A DNA stretch of 64,000 nucleotides from Cristatella mucedo (GCA_009760855.2 WPIO01000004.1:10661501-10725500); one strand, 5' to 3'; positions 1 to 40,379 are shown, counted from the stretch's first letter. Translations and numbers: made by a program. Notes: generated from the sequence alone by a model not told the origin.

Positions 1-891
1 ATCCTATCCTGCACAGCACTCCCCAACCTATCGGAGAAAAGCAGCCGACTCTGACAGAGGTCAGACAGAGATTGAAGCGTCGGCTTCACTCGTGTGCAGC
101 ACGAGACGGCAATACATCGAATGCAAAACGGTCCAGACTGGTGGTAAGTCAGGTACAAAGTGCGCCTCGAAAGGAAATGGAAACGTTACGCGACTAATCG
201 CAAAGTGAAGTCATGCTCAAAGAGAGTAGAAAGTGCTACATCAGTTGCAGGACCAGAGACAGACATGCCTGCTGCACACTGCCACTGCTGGTACACCAAG
301 CACGGCTTTGCAGCAAGCTAGGCACTCAGACATTAAGAAGCCAGCTAAGATGATTGTGAACCATTCACAGTCATTATTGGGTCACCTACTATGGCCAAGA
401 TCATAGGCAGGCTTTGGTGAAGGGCTGCGCAGAATGTATCATATCGTGCACACCACTAAGAAAGGTCCGTCACACATTTGCCATCCTCCCTACCCAGCAG
501 CCACCAGAATGCAGCGCGCTGGCACAGACAGCAATGCAAAGATCACGCCGGCGCCTCTTTACCGTGGTGGTGGTGGTGATGAGGCCGTCTTCCTGCTGCT
601 GCAGATACTGCTTGAGCAAGAGGAAGTTACCTTTGGTGGCTGACAATGAACGCAGCAATAGCCTGATGAGCTACTAACCCTAAGGCTGAACCGGCATGCA
701 ACGAGACCCAGGTAAGCTAGACATCGCACAGAGAGGTCGAAAAACATTAGTTCCCAATCAACTGATGGGATGGTCCACCCTAACATGCATCAGGACATCC
801 CCCCAGTGTAACTCATGGGTCGGCACAGAGTACAGCAAATGTGAAGAGCCTAGAAAGAGATTCAAGTTGGCTGAGGCCACTACAGAAATGC

Positions 892-928
892 ATTATTATT
901 ATTACTATTATTATTATCATCATTATTA
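892..928. repeat. (ATT)n-rich microsatellite
   Basis: An imperfect ATT/ATC trinucleotide run lies just before the CA/CT microsatellite. It resembles the ATT tails of the LINEs in this window, but no LINE body is recognisable beside it. Confidence 0.7.
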
Positions 929-948
929 ACCTTTCGGATGTGACAATA

Positions 949-1099
<151 letters not shown>

Positions 1100-1970
1100 T
1101 GCTAACTCTGAAGAGAAGCAATCAGACGAATTGGATAAGTAATGCTGAAGCAAGAGATTAATTGAGTAGAAGGAACCTGAAAAAGGTAATCGCACGAGCA
1201 AGCAGACCGTGGGCTGGGAGAAACTCCTGCTGTGTAGGTAGTGGAGGGTTAGACTTGGTAGCCGACCGCTCACCCCCAGCAGTGAGTGGGAGCACTACAT
1301 CAGCTGCGTGCTAACGCTGAGCTGAACGTTGGACGTTTGGCAAGCGACGAGACCATCACCGAGCCGACACGAGTTAGCACGGTTGCCACTGCCGACACAC
1401 CGATCCAGCGTGTGGGATTAGCAGGGCCACAGCAGCAATCATCAATATTGTCACCACACACGTTAGCATATAGACAGGGGACGGGCGGACCGGAAGAAGA
1501 GGGGGCATGAGCCACCAGTTGCCTGCCGACGCCAGTCCACGGCCGCACCTTATGTGCCAGCGATGTGCGCGCATCGTCCTCTTCCTTAGATATCACCTTC
1601 AGTCGCTGCTGCTGCTGCTGAACCCCTGAGTGCGCGCAGGAGACTAAAAATGCCAGTCACGCCATCACCAGCAGCAATGGCAGCGCTGCCAAGGTCATTT
1701 ATCCATGCACACACGCCAACCGATGCTGACACAGGATAGCTGAACCAGCCTGGCATGCCTCTAGCAGCACGGACTGGCAGGACAGGTGGCAGACACCACC
1801 CTAGGAATGGCACGGGTTTTCCCATATAGTTGCTCAAAGTAGTGACCAGGCATAGAGGGGGAAGGGCTCTGAGCCTTGGCAATGAGCCCCTTGGCAATGA
1901 GCCCCCATCACCGACCTGCCACAGCCACACCTCACAGTACATCGGGCGATGAACTTGGGGCCATTAGAAA

Positions 1971-2013
1971 TGCTGCTGATTTACCGGCCGTAAAAGCCGG
2001 TAAATCAGCAGCA
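1971..2013. repeat. Perfect 18-bp inverted repeat with 7-bp loop
   Basis: The left arm at 1971-1988 (TGCTGCTGATTTACCGGC) is an exact reverse complement of 1996-2013. It lies in PHKA intron 20. It could be the fused ends of a MITE or a chance hairpin; no target duplication is evident. Confidence 0.9.
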
Positions 2014-2616
2014 GTACGAATAGCAAGTGACAATGTAGCAAATTTGTCAAAAATCCATTAATTTCTTTGAAGATCGATTATGCCCAAGTCGACTAGAGCT
2101 TTCGATCTTAATTACTTCAGATTTACAGCACATACGTCTCGGGGCTACGTCTAGCACAGTCTAGCACGTCTAGCTCAGCTTTTCAAACTTGCAAGCAAAT
2201 TAGCCTATTTTCACAAATGCGTAGAATGACCAGATAGCATCCATCTCATTGACGTCTCTTAAAAACTTCCAACCATGACTCAGGCACCAGCTTTATTCGT
2301 TCTTAATTCTAAAAAAATGGGGTATATGGGAAACTATTATTTTCTAACTGATCAACCCCATCCCTTTAAGTAAGATTTCTGGCAATAACCACCGAAGTCA
2401 CTCCACTCCCCCAATGAGCATTTCGGTTTTCACTGCAGCCACACTGATGAAGTCCAGGCAAAGCCACACGCGACCAACATCGATCAGGGCACAGCAGCAG
2501 GTGACCAGTATCGCCATAACACTGTCTGTGTAACCTATCGTCCACGTGACTCATAAAAAATGTCAGCAACGAGCGATCTCTTGTAAGGCAAGATGCTGAA
2601 AGCCACTGCAACTCAC

Positions 2617-31457
<28,841 letters not shown>

Positions 31458-32010
31458 TCTGCAGAGTACGGATGTTAGCCGTCCTTCACCTTCACCCGGC
31501 GGATGCGACCGCAAGGTCGCAGGCTTCTGCTACGTCCTTTTTTCGTAAGATCGCACGGCGTTTCTTCGGCCGTCATTCGACGGGCTCGGGTCTCCGAATT
31601 TTCTGCTACCGTCCCATACATACGTTGCCCTCGGAGCGTGCGACTGCGCAGACTCGACACTTTTCCGCCGCTCTCGCGATAAGTCGAGTCTGTCCGCTAG
31701 GGCTTGCTTACCCTCCCGGCCGGCGCGCGAGAGGTATGCTGCGTATGCTCGGCGAAAATCCGGGCAGCAGGCGCGTCAAGCGTCCGCGAGCACCTTGCAC
31801 CCGCGCCTGGCTATGCGTAGGTTATCGCGAGCGTGGACTTCAAAGTAGCTTTTCGCGAGAAATCAAGCCGAGCCTGACCTGCTTCTGAAGCTACGCGAGG
31901 GTGCGCTAGCGGCCCAGCGGGGTGGGGGAAAGGTGAACGCGGTGGGAGGGAGGTAGGGAGCGAGCGGCGAACGCGACGCCAAGACGAGCAATCTAGTAGG
32001 AAGATCCGCA
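31458..32010 (-). promoter_or_regulatory. Likely PHKA promoter/5' UTR (CpG-rich)
   Basis: Directly upstream of the PHKA start the sequence becomes visibly CpG-dense (for example TCGCACGGCG, CGGCCGTC, GGCCGGCGCGCGAGAGG) and free of repeats. This fits a CpG-rich housekeeping promoter. No TATA box or start site can be fixed by eye. Confidence 0.5.
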
Positions 32011-32159
32011 CGCGGTTTGCCTAGCGGCCACATTTTTGAGCAAGAAAAGCTAGTGAGCTGGGCCCACATCGTATCGAATTATAAAGGCAGTCGTTTGCTG
32101 GCGTCTGAAAACTGCCTGGTGTTGTTTTGTTTAATTTTATTTCAGTTGTTCAAGGTTCG

Positions 32160-32600
32160 TGCATGCCGATATCGCTAAGGTTATCTTGAAATTTGCACGC
32201 TGCCCTAACTCGACAGGTGACCTGCGCGTGCCGTAGGCCTCGTGAAAAATGTTGCTTCCACCACTGATGCTCCCGACTGTGTGGTACAAATGTACCCAGG
32301 CTAGGTTCGGTTGGCTGGGACCAGACGGCTGTAATGAGGGTTATGGTCACCAGCTAGGCTGGGGTCGAACCTCCGGCATGGCCGGATGTGCGGTGACGTG
32401 AGGTCACCGGGGCTCTAGGGAAAAGAAGTTGGCCGAGTAAGTCGTGATGTTGGATGCTCCCGGTCTCGCCGAGTGATGCACCTGGATGGTTGCAGGCGTG
32501 CTCCGGCGATGCGAGCACGCACGCAAGGCGACGAGTGCCCAAGGCCCGAGCGGAGCTGGATAGCAAGCTCGTTGTTGAGACTTGTATATTCCGCGTTCCT
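32160..32600 (+). repeat. Dispersed repeat similar to 37170-37510
   Basis: GAGGTTCGGTT-like text, GGCTGTAATG, GGTCACCAGCTAGGCTGGGG and a later TTGTATATxCC segment recur in the same order near 37190-37500. Similarity is patchy, so this could be an old LTR or LINE UTR. Confidence 0.4.
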
Positions 32601-32609
32601 CCTGTGTAG

Positions 32610-32735
32610 CGTGTTGCGTACCGAAAGCCGCTTAGGCTGTGAGTGCGCTATACAAAACTCTCCTGCATAACACCCACATGGTCTTTATGACTTTGTGGAG
32701 TTACTGACGGAGATACATGACATGACATGTCCGTG
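32610..32735 (+). repeat. Pentamer-tailed dispersed repeat, copy 3
   Basis: Reads CCGAAAGCCGCTTAGGCTGT, GAGTGCGCTATACAAAACTC, TAACACCCACATGGTC, GTGGAGTTACTGACGGAGAT and an ACATGACATGACATG tail. It is the reverse complement of the copy at 16335. Short pentamer tails are typical of some non-LTR retroposons. Confidence 0.75.
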
Positions 32736-32748
32736 ACCCCCCCCCACG

Positions 32749-33147
32749 TGTGTTGGCGTCTTTCGGCGGAAGCTCTCGACTGTGGTGGACGCCGACTCCG
32801 ACTAGCCAAGTAGTTACTCAGCTAGCCGGATCTTTTACGGTGTACGTTCGTACTGTTGGATTCGGAGTCGGTACAACGGCAGGACTGTGGAAGCCGACTG
32901 ACCAACTAAAACGTTTGTTCGCGCTTGCTTCGTCGTCTTGCGCCCCCATAGTGTACTTTGTGTGGGTCCCTCTCTGTAGACTTGTTTAGTTCCCATGTTA
33001 TTGTTGGCGCATGCGTTATTATAAAGGAGGTCTAACCTGACGGCCGCTCGTCTTACCCTAGCTCAGCGGCACGGCGAGCGGCAGTGTGGCCGGAGTATGG
33101 CGGGGTTTGGTGGGAAATAGCCTCTGACCCCAAGAACGGGGCTACAC
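32749..33147 (+). mobile_element. LTR-like segment
   Basis: The part TTGTTTAGTTCCCATGTTAT through TAATAAAG-like text and GGCCGCTCGTCTTACCCTAG recurs at 37995-38080. The segment can be read as TGTG...ACA, but no target duplication was found, so the ends are tentative. Confidence 0.35.
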
Positions 33148-33159
33148 AAATAGTAGGAG

Positions 33160-33870
33160 CTGTAAGACGGAGCGTTATAATAATAATTGAGAGCCAGTAA
33201 GGTTCAACCTTATATTATTAGTTCACATGAACGTGTTTATTATTCAATGGTTTTGAACGCAGACACTGAGCCCCTCAACTGCCTGCTCCGCAGTCGTGGG
33301 GATCGCAATTGGCCAATGATCTACCTGCTATCACCAAGAAGCGGATTCAGTAAAGAAATTTATCAGAGCTTAGCAGAAGGAGAAATAATATGCGATCCAA
33401 CAACGGACGCCTTTGAAGGTTCGGGCATTACTCGAATGCTGCAATGCAGGATTAAATAAGTTTACACCATTTTCTCGATGCTTTGCGTCGCAGAGTTGTT
33501 CGAGTTTCGCAGGTCACACGCTGAGCAAGTAGTAAATAGTATACCATTGGTGCACTTAGCTTGCACCAAGTTCGCGACACCGGTCACCCCCCCCCCCCCG
33601 CTCCCGTTACGTCAGTCGCCAATGCGGGCCGATGGACAAGTAGAAAGTGAGGAGCAAGTGTTACCGAGGGTCACGTGAATAACGAAGCTCGCGGCTGACT
33701 AATGTCGACAGCTGGCCAAAACCGGTAGCGGCCGTGGTGTGAAAGGTAGTAGGGATAATTATATAATGTATATTAAGGATATAATCTTAAAGGTGTGTAT
33801 ATAATAATAATGAAAGATAGATGATATTTAAGAATACAATTAGTTTAATAGTAGCATAATATTCAGGTAA
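33160..33870. other. Intergenic stretch, nothing recognised
   Basis: It contains a 90-codon plus-strand open frame (33187-33459) without recognisable similarity, a run of 12 C near 33588, and AT-rich sequence from 33750. Confidence 0.4.
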
Positions 33871-33871
33871 C

Positions 33872-34156
33872 CCCGATAGTGTTGTGTGAGCCTGCTGCTT
33901 CTGCTATTGCAATTAATGCAGCATCTGCCATTAATGTATGCCCCACCTGCAGCGGGTGGTTGAGCAGTTGACTCGGTGCAGCCTTTGATGTAAGCATGTG
34001 GCCCACCACAGAAGTACTCTCTTATTCGTGCTGAGTCAGCCCCCAGCTCGTATATGTACCCGCTGGGGGAATAAAGAAGGAGTCTCGTTCCCGGCACACG
34101 TTCGACCGCTCGTGTCTCCGTGAGACTCCACTAGCGCTGCTGCCGCCGGAGACACA
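33872..34156 (+). mobile_element. LTR-like segment (solo LTR candidate)
   Basis: CCCCCAGCTCGTATATGTAC, GCTGGGGGAATAAAGAAGG and GTCTCGTTCCCGGCAC have the TATA-then-AATAAA spacing of an LTR U3-R-U5 region. GTAAC flanks both sides (33867-33871, 34157-34161), but the left edge does not start with TG. Confidence 0.4.
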
Positions 34157-34397
34157 GTAACGTAACCATAGCTCAAGCAAGCAATGGGGTTCGTTCAAAG
34201 CTCATTCCGCTTATCGTATATTTAAGATTTTAGCGATACAATTTAAGACCCTGGAAGAGAGGAGACTCCTGCTAGATAAACTGAGAAGATTGTTTAGAAT
34301 AGAGATCCTCGCGCATGGGACACATTCGAAGAAAAAAGATGTGTAGACACTTCAACCTGTTCCTGCTCCTCTCTCCACTAGTGAAGATGACAGAAGT

Positions 34398-34410
34398 AGA
34401 GAGAGAGAGA

Positions 34411-34487
<77 letters not shown>
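34398..34487. repeat. (GA)n microsatellite
   Basis: About 90 bp of GA with one GGGA interruption. Confidence 0.97.
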
Positions 34488-34491
<4 letters not shown>

Positions 34492-34499
34492 AGAGTAAC

Positions 34500-35380
34500 A
34501 ACCTTATATCAGTAAGGCAATGGAAGGCTACATCCGGTGCACTAGAATCGGAGTCACTAAGTAAATTGTGCAATTAAGATCACATTGTAAAGCTGATCAT
34601 CTCCTAGCGGAGCTCTAGGTTGACCGACTTCAGCTCGGATTACAAGTCTTTGTCTTCTCCCAATTAACCCAGATCGCAGCCGGAATAAGAAGTGCAAAGT
34701 TACAACATCCTTGCGGTTAGCGGATGGTAGACAACGCATCTTGCAGCTCGCTCTTTTGAAAAGATTGAAGCCGGTTGACCTTTGAAAGAGTTAGAGGATA
34801 AAATGAATCATTGAATAGTTCCCACACCCACCTCGAAGAGGTAGTACGTACGCCCCACGGAAGAGATTAGGATGAAACTGACACGCAAACACGAGAGTAG
34901 TTGACCTCTAAAAGTGCTAACCCGAAACGGCTGGCTGTCATGCTAGCAGTTAAGTACGAACGGCTTATGTCAAAGGGCGAACTGAAAATCTTACAAGTTC
35001 GTTTAGAGCTATTAAAAACGAGGGGCAAGTCTAATCGAAATCCCTCAAGGGCGGAAGTGGGAGAATAACTATCAAGTATTTTAGTTAGCTCCTCTTATAA
35101 ATAGTGAAGTTCGTAAAGGTAAAGATACCGACACTGTAAATGTAAAGTGGCTGGAAATACTAGGACCGCAAGGAATTAGTACTAAAAGGTTCACCACCAC
35201 AAGTTAATGAAAGAGAACGACTAGCGAGGGGCTGGATTTCCTTAGTCTTCCCCCACCCCGTCTCCGTAGACAGAGCTCAAATTCGAGGACACCTTATACG
35301 GCCACCCACCCTTTACGATCTCACCTTAAAGACCATTTACTAGCGACTTGGACCCAGTCTACGTCGGCGGTTGACCTTGT
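34500..35380. other. Intergenic stretch, unidentified
   Basis: No long open frame is present. A short plus-strand frame reads MSKGELKILQVRLELLKTRG near 34966. It could be a relic of an LTR-element gag start, but this is a guess. Confidence 0.25.
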
Positions 35381-35384
35381 TCAC

Positions 35385-35465
35385 TTAAATGCCTAAAAAG
35401 AGATTTTGTTTAAGTTCTTTGAGGGCGCTATATAAATATATTTATTACAACTATTAATAATATTG
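35385..35465 (+). mobile_element. L2-like 3' terminus
   Basis: TGCCTAAAAAGAGATTTTGT, TTAAGTTCTTTGAGGGCGCT and ATATAAATATATTTATTAC match the terminal hairpin of the L2 copies. No coding part is attached. Confidence 0.6.
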
Positions 35466-36279
35466 CCTGTGTTTGACGTCTAATATAGAAAGCAGCTTGT
35501 AAAGCCGTTGCACCATCGCCGAGTCGCCATCTTGGCATCGGAGCTGCCTAGAGTTCCGCGTTTACGCTGTCAGCTCGGTCCGTCCGTCGGTGTTCCGTCT
35601 TGTAAGTACGGTAGACTAAGCGTGGGATGCCTGGCAGCTGCCAGAGTTGTCAAACCCGGCTTCCAAAGCGAGTCCACGTTGCGGGCAGGGGCGGTTCGTG
35701 CGACGCCGCCGGTTCCGAGCTACTTTCCGGCGGGTGTCCGGCGGAGGCGCTGCTATGAGCCCTGAGCGAGTGTTATTGGTCCATCCGTTCTGTTGCTGCT
35801 AAAGTACTCGTTTGTCTGAAATACGTGCTCCTCAGGCTGTACCGATTGCTCCTCTGACTCTGGAGTATTTTAGCTGCGCCTCTAACCTATTTTAAAAAAT
35901 CCGTCAGAGATCACGTTTTCGGTTAATGGGCACTTAAAGCATGTAACTCTACGGGAAAACATCCCCCGAATCAATTACATTTAAAAGGAAGCAAAATCAC
36001 CTTCTGCTTCCAAACTTCGCTCGCCTCCTCTGCGCGAATTGCTCTCTTTGACGGTCTTCAATTGTGCGTGTTATGGTCAGTAATCAGCTTGAAACTTGAA
36101 CGCGGGCCCGATGAAGCATGGAATAATGAAGCGCGCTCAACAAAACTCGTTGGCACAAATCTTCGCGTCCACGAAGGCCGGAAGGTTGCATTTCGAACGC
36201 GCCCTCACTCGGACCGGCACGCTATAGCCAGCTACCTTAGCAGTCCTGTAACCAAGCAAACGTTTGTCCCCCCTGCGCT

Positions 36280-37013
36280 CTACCGGCGGACCGTGCAATG
36301 CAGCGATTTAACGCGGTTAAAAACATAAGCGGCCACAAACTGGGCGCCGAGAGCGACAGTTTTTGGTTGGCCGTTGAATAGCGCCTACTCGCAGTAGCGA
36401 GCGTTTTGGGCGGCTCGAACCGGTCTGGCGGAGTTAACTACGCGACCTCCCGAAGCCCGAGTATAACAAATCAACCTTATGCCTGCGATCGCTAGCGTTG
36501 GTCCCGACCCCGAAGGCAGACCGCCACAGCACAACAAGATACGAGTGGCTAAATAAGTAGCCCGTAGAACAGAACTGTGCAGTCTAAATTACACTCAGTC
36601 GTTCGTCGCCATAGGCTCAAACTTTCGTGCTCTCAAAGCGTAGTCTCGCACCGCCCACGGAAGCGGCAGCACCGAGATCTGCCAGTCGCCTCCATTGTAT
36701 TCGCTCCCATCTGAACTCCTGAACTCGCGCGTAGCTGCTATTTTCTCAGATCCACCTCTTGGTGTCAGTTCTCAGGCCTATTCGTTTTCGCCTGTTACCT
36801 ATCAGATGGCTCCTTCGCCAACTCGCCATTCTTTCCCTCCTCGTCTACTGAAGCACATTAGTCGGTCCACCTTCTAACCGCGTCGTCTGCACCAAGCTCC
36901 ATTCTAATATGAGCTAGGTGGACTACGAGTCGGGTCTGCACTAGGTGCCCTAGTAGAATCCACGAAAGAAGGGGCTTGGATCGCGGTTAAACTGCGAACT
37001 GCTCCTGTGCACT
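36280..37013 (+). repeat. 0.8-kb dispersed repeat 'R', copy 1
   Basis: Begins near CTACCGGCGGACCGTGCAAT and includes ATGCCTGCGATCGCTAGCGT, GGCAGACCGCCACAGCACAA, CTCCCATCTGAACTCCTGAA, CCACCTCTTGGTGTC and TGGCTCCTTCGCCAACTCGC. It ends near CTGCTCCTGTGCA. Two more copies lie at 38140-40612 (interrupted) and 54228-55012. It has no sizeable open frame and its class is unknown. Confidence 0.85.
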
Positions 37014-37107
37014 CCTGCCTAGGTTTTTTAATATGCATACGATCTTCATCAAAGGACTGAGGCACAAATCCACATTAAAATGCCACCCAGGTCGAAAACT
37101 CTGCGGC

Positions 37108-37165
37108 TAGAGTTGTCTGTCATGAGCGTTGCAGTTACCACATCGCACCACTTGTCGCTGTTCAG
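37108..37165 (+). mobile_element. Short L2 LINE fragment
   Basis: GCGGCTAGAGTTGTCTGTCA and TGAGCGTTGCAGTTACCACA match the 'ARLVCRER..CHI' segment of the L2 copies at 19715 and 59830. Confidence 0.6.
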
Positions 37166-37629
37166 GCACAAATCCATTAGCTGTACTCTGGCGAGGTTCG
37201 GTTACCTGGCCCGGCTGTAATGTGACAATGGTCACTGGCTGGGCCGGGGCCTGGTCTTTGAGCTTGCCAGTGTGGGCGATGACGTCTCTTAATCTTGGCT
37301 TTTGGTTACAAAACATTCGTCATCCGAGACGTGAGATCTGGTGCTCTCGCATCGCTAAGCACAGCATTCGATGGATGGATGGCTGGCGTTCGCCGAAGAT
37401 GCGGCCACCTACAGAAGGCCACGAGGACTCAATGCCAAGCGTGAGTGGAGATGTGCACCCTCCCTGTTATGGCTTGTATATACCACGTACCTATGTATCA
37501 TATTGCTTAGCCTCCCTCCTCCATCCGCCTTAGCCAAAGTACCACGGTAGTGATTATTCGTTACGAAAACACTGCCTGACCAATGTCGTCGTGGTTTGGT
37601 AGTTGTGAAATGTAGTTTGACTGTATGCC

Positions 37630-37960
37630 GGCTCCTCTAATGAGCCTGTGATGTGGCATGGACACAGGCCGGTAACCGCTGGTGGCCAGATGGTAGATTC
37701 ACCATCAGGGTCGGCCGCTGCACAGTTGTGGTCCTCGATGAATCATCGGGGTCAACCGGAGGAGTGGAGGAGGAAAGAGACTCTAGCGTGAGAAGGGGGC
37801 GAAGGCAGTCGTGCGTCTTGCTGCTCCGTGCCTTGTACAGTAAACCGTTGGCGTTGTTCTGGGCCAGCATTCCGTATGCCAAAGCACATGAAATAGAAGT
37901 CCCGTCTTCAAGATCGCTTCGGTCCTGGAGTGTCTCCTCGCAGTGGGCAGGGTAGCTTCA
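37630..37960 (+). repeat. Dispersed repeat pair, copy 1
   Basis: GATGTGGCATGGACACAGGC, TGGTAGATTCACCATCAGGG, TCCTCGATGAATCATCGGGG and GTACAGTAAACCGTTGGCG recur in order at 39780-40075. Copy 2 carries an AATAAA at the matching place, suggesting an LTR or other transcribed repeat. Confidence 0.75.
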
Positions 37961-38295
37961 TTATTTGGCACGTCCCCCGTAGCCTCCCAGTGGATAAGTT
38001 TAGTTCCCCAGTTATTGTTGGAGCATGCCGTATTGTAATAAAGTGGTTTAATCAAACTGCCGCTCGTCTTTCCCTAGCAAAGCGACAGCGATGTGAAAGC
38101 ATCGGCATAGCCGGGGCAGGGTGATGCTGGGCTGGGAATTGCCTATCGCATAGTTTTGATTGTATACTTTAAAGCCACAGTTTATTGTGGGCCTGTTAGT
38201 GATGGTTACGAGCCTGCAGAAGCGCTCTACGCGACGGGCACCGACCGAGTTAACTACGCGAATTCCCGAATCCCGAGTATACAAACCTACTATAT

Positions 38296-39402
38296 TGTAG
38301 CGGCCTTGCTGGCCTTGGCTGAGTTTTATCGCGAACAAGAGCTGTTCGGTGGCGGGCTTGAGCTCCTTTGTCCTGGAGCAGTGGGCCAGAGAGGAGCGTC
38401 AGTGCGGGTAGAGAGGAAGCGCTTAAGAGCAAGCTAGGAAGCTCTGAGACGAGCGGTGGCGATTCGGCCTTTAGAATTGGTCCGGTACGCGCGGAAGCGG
38501 CTGATTGATGTTGGCTGGCCTGTCAACCCCCGCCTTCCCTCTTTCCAAGGAAGAATCGTCTGGAACCCATTCGCCATTCAAGCTGGACAGAGGTGCCCTT
38601 CCAGTGGCCTGGGGACGGTATTAATTCCTTTCCGTAATGGGCCAAGGTGTCCGGGCCCAATACCACTAAGCTCTTGCCCCATTGTTTCAGCTAGGTATTT
38701 AAGAGTCGAGCGACGCTCGCTCCTGGTCTTACGGTCTTTTGTCTGTGGTCTTCTTTCTTTGGTCCGGCTCCGCCGTCGGTCTCGTTTCTCTGAAAGCGAG
38801 GGAGGAGGGCGGGCTGTTCGCCGGCGATTGACGGAACAGGACGAGACAGCGCTAGGAGGATTCGGTGGACTCCACCGAATACGGTCGTATCGCGCCCGAG
38901 CTGGCATTTTGTGTTTCTTTCGTGTTTTGTGTGTGCGCGCTAGCACGTGGTCTCGGCATAGGGATTTTCCGGCGCGAGCTAGACGTAGTTGGCGTGTGTG
39001 GAGTATTCCTACCGCACTGGTGGAAACCGAGTTCTAGTTCTCCGGTTAGGGGTTTAGGCTCAGGTTCGGGCTCAGTGTGGAGAAGTGTTCCCTCCGCAAG
39101 AGTGTTGGTGCTGTTGAGAGCGTGCGAGGAGTGTGGAGATAAAACTGAGCTAGACGCGTAGCGACTTTGTGCGCTGGCGAATAAAGCTCGGTAAAATCCC
39201 CAATTTGTGTGTCTCGCTTTCCAATTCACGCCGCGGACTCACGACCCCCTTTAGTAACGGTAAGCAGGTTAGCGCCAGAAACGCTCGTTTCGTGGCGGCC
39301 AGCTTATTGGGCGTAGGCGCGTACCGAACGGCATTAGGCGCTAGGTTACGCCGCTAGGTAAGCGGCAGGTCAAGCCTACCCCGCCGAGCCTTCGGCGTTA
39401 CA
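38296..39402 (+). mobile_element. Solo LTR (Gypsy-like), 1107 bp
   Basis: It starts TGTAGCGGCC and ends GGCGTTACA. The 4-bp direct repeat ATAT flanks it (38292-38295 and 39403-39406). Removing it restores the dispersed repeat R, whose other copies read GAGTATAACAAATC then ACCTTATGCCTG across the site. Inside are a TATTTAA box near 38696, CpG-rich sequence and a GCGAATAAAGC polyadenylation signal near 39180. The 4-bp duplication and TG...CA ends fit Gypsy-type LTRs. No second LTR or internal genes are present. Confidence 0.85.
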
Positions 39403-39611
39403 ATATGCCTCTGTCGCTAGCGATGGTCTCGATCCCGAAGGCGGACCGCTACAGCACCTGAAGATACGAGCAGCTAACTGAGTAGTTGGTAGAACTAGAC
39501 TGCACCGACCAAGTTGCACGTCGCAAGGTTCGACTCAAGTGCTCTCGAATCGCAGTCTCGCATCGACTACGGAAGCTGCAGCCCCGAGCTCTGTCAGTCG
39601 GCTCCCTTATA

Positions 39612-39613
<2 letters not shown>

Positions 39614-39666
<53 letters not shown>

Positions 39667-39686
39667 CGCTCTCTCGCTCTCTCTCT
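39614..39686. repeat. (CT)n microsatellite
   Basis: About 70 bp of CT with CGCTCG interruptions toward the right end. It lies inside R copy 2. Confidence 0.97.
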
Positions 39687-40075
39687 TGTGGTTGTGTTAT
39701 ATGCAGGCCTGTACTGCTCCTCTGATAAACCGCTGGTGAACAGCTGTTAGGAGAATCACCAAGAGGGGCCGTGCGCAGCTGTTGTGCCTGCGATGTGGCT
39801 TGGACACAGGCCGGTAGCCCAGTGACGAACAGATGGTGGATTCACCATCAAGGTCGGCCTGTGTGCAGCTGTGGTCCTCGGATGAATCATCGGGGTCGGC
39901 CAGGGCACAGGGGCAGTCGAGGAGATGAGAGTCAAGTGGGCAAAGAAGGCGAAGGGAGCCGTGCGTCCCTCGGCTCCGTGCGTGCGTCGCATAATAAACT
40001 GCTGGTGTTGGGCATCGGCTGGCTTTCTGCTGTGCGAACCGAACGACATCTCTCTGTCTCTCACACACATCCGAA
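39687..40075 (+). repeat. Dispersed repeat pair, copy 2 (inserted in repeat R)
   Basis: Partner of 37630-37960. It contains GGCTTGGACACAGGCCGGTA, GGTGGATTCACCATCAAGGT and ATAATAAACTGCTGGTGTTG. Its position within R copy 2 shows it moved as a unit. It begins TGTGGTTGTG and ends in CACACACA, so an LTR is possible. Confidence 0.65.
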
Positions 40076-40379
40076 ATCCTGATGTCGAGCATAGCAGCTA
40101 TTCTCACGGACCCGCTCTTGGTGTCCGTTCTCAGGCTTATTCGCTTCCGCTTGTAATGTATTCAATGGCTCCCGCGCCAGCTTGCCATCCTTTCGCTCTT
40201 TGTCTAATGGAGTACGTTAGTGGGTCCACATCCTAACTGCTCTTTGCCTGCCCAAAGCTCCACTCCAACCTGAGTGGATCTCGCTATCAGACTGACACCT
40301 CGCTCCGCTCCCGGTTACCTAATGTTTCCTCTACCCAATTGTACTTGGCTAAACAAATTCTAGCAAGTTTAACAGCCTT

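Noticed and set aside
1300-1600. Possible further PHKA exon on the minus strand (frame with VISKEEDDARTSLAHK)
   Set aside because: It shows no convincing similarity to the PHKA C-terminus, and phase and splice sites could not be made to fit.
31472-31888. 138-codon plus-strand open frame upstream of PHKA
   Set aside because: It lies in the CpG-rich promoter block where stops are rare. No motif, start context or splice evidence supports it.
38456-39161. Open frames of 98-193 codons between 38.4 and 39.2 kb
   Set aside because: They fall inside the solo LTR, which is GC-rich and non-coding.
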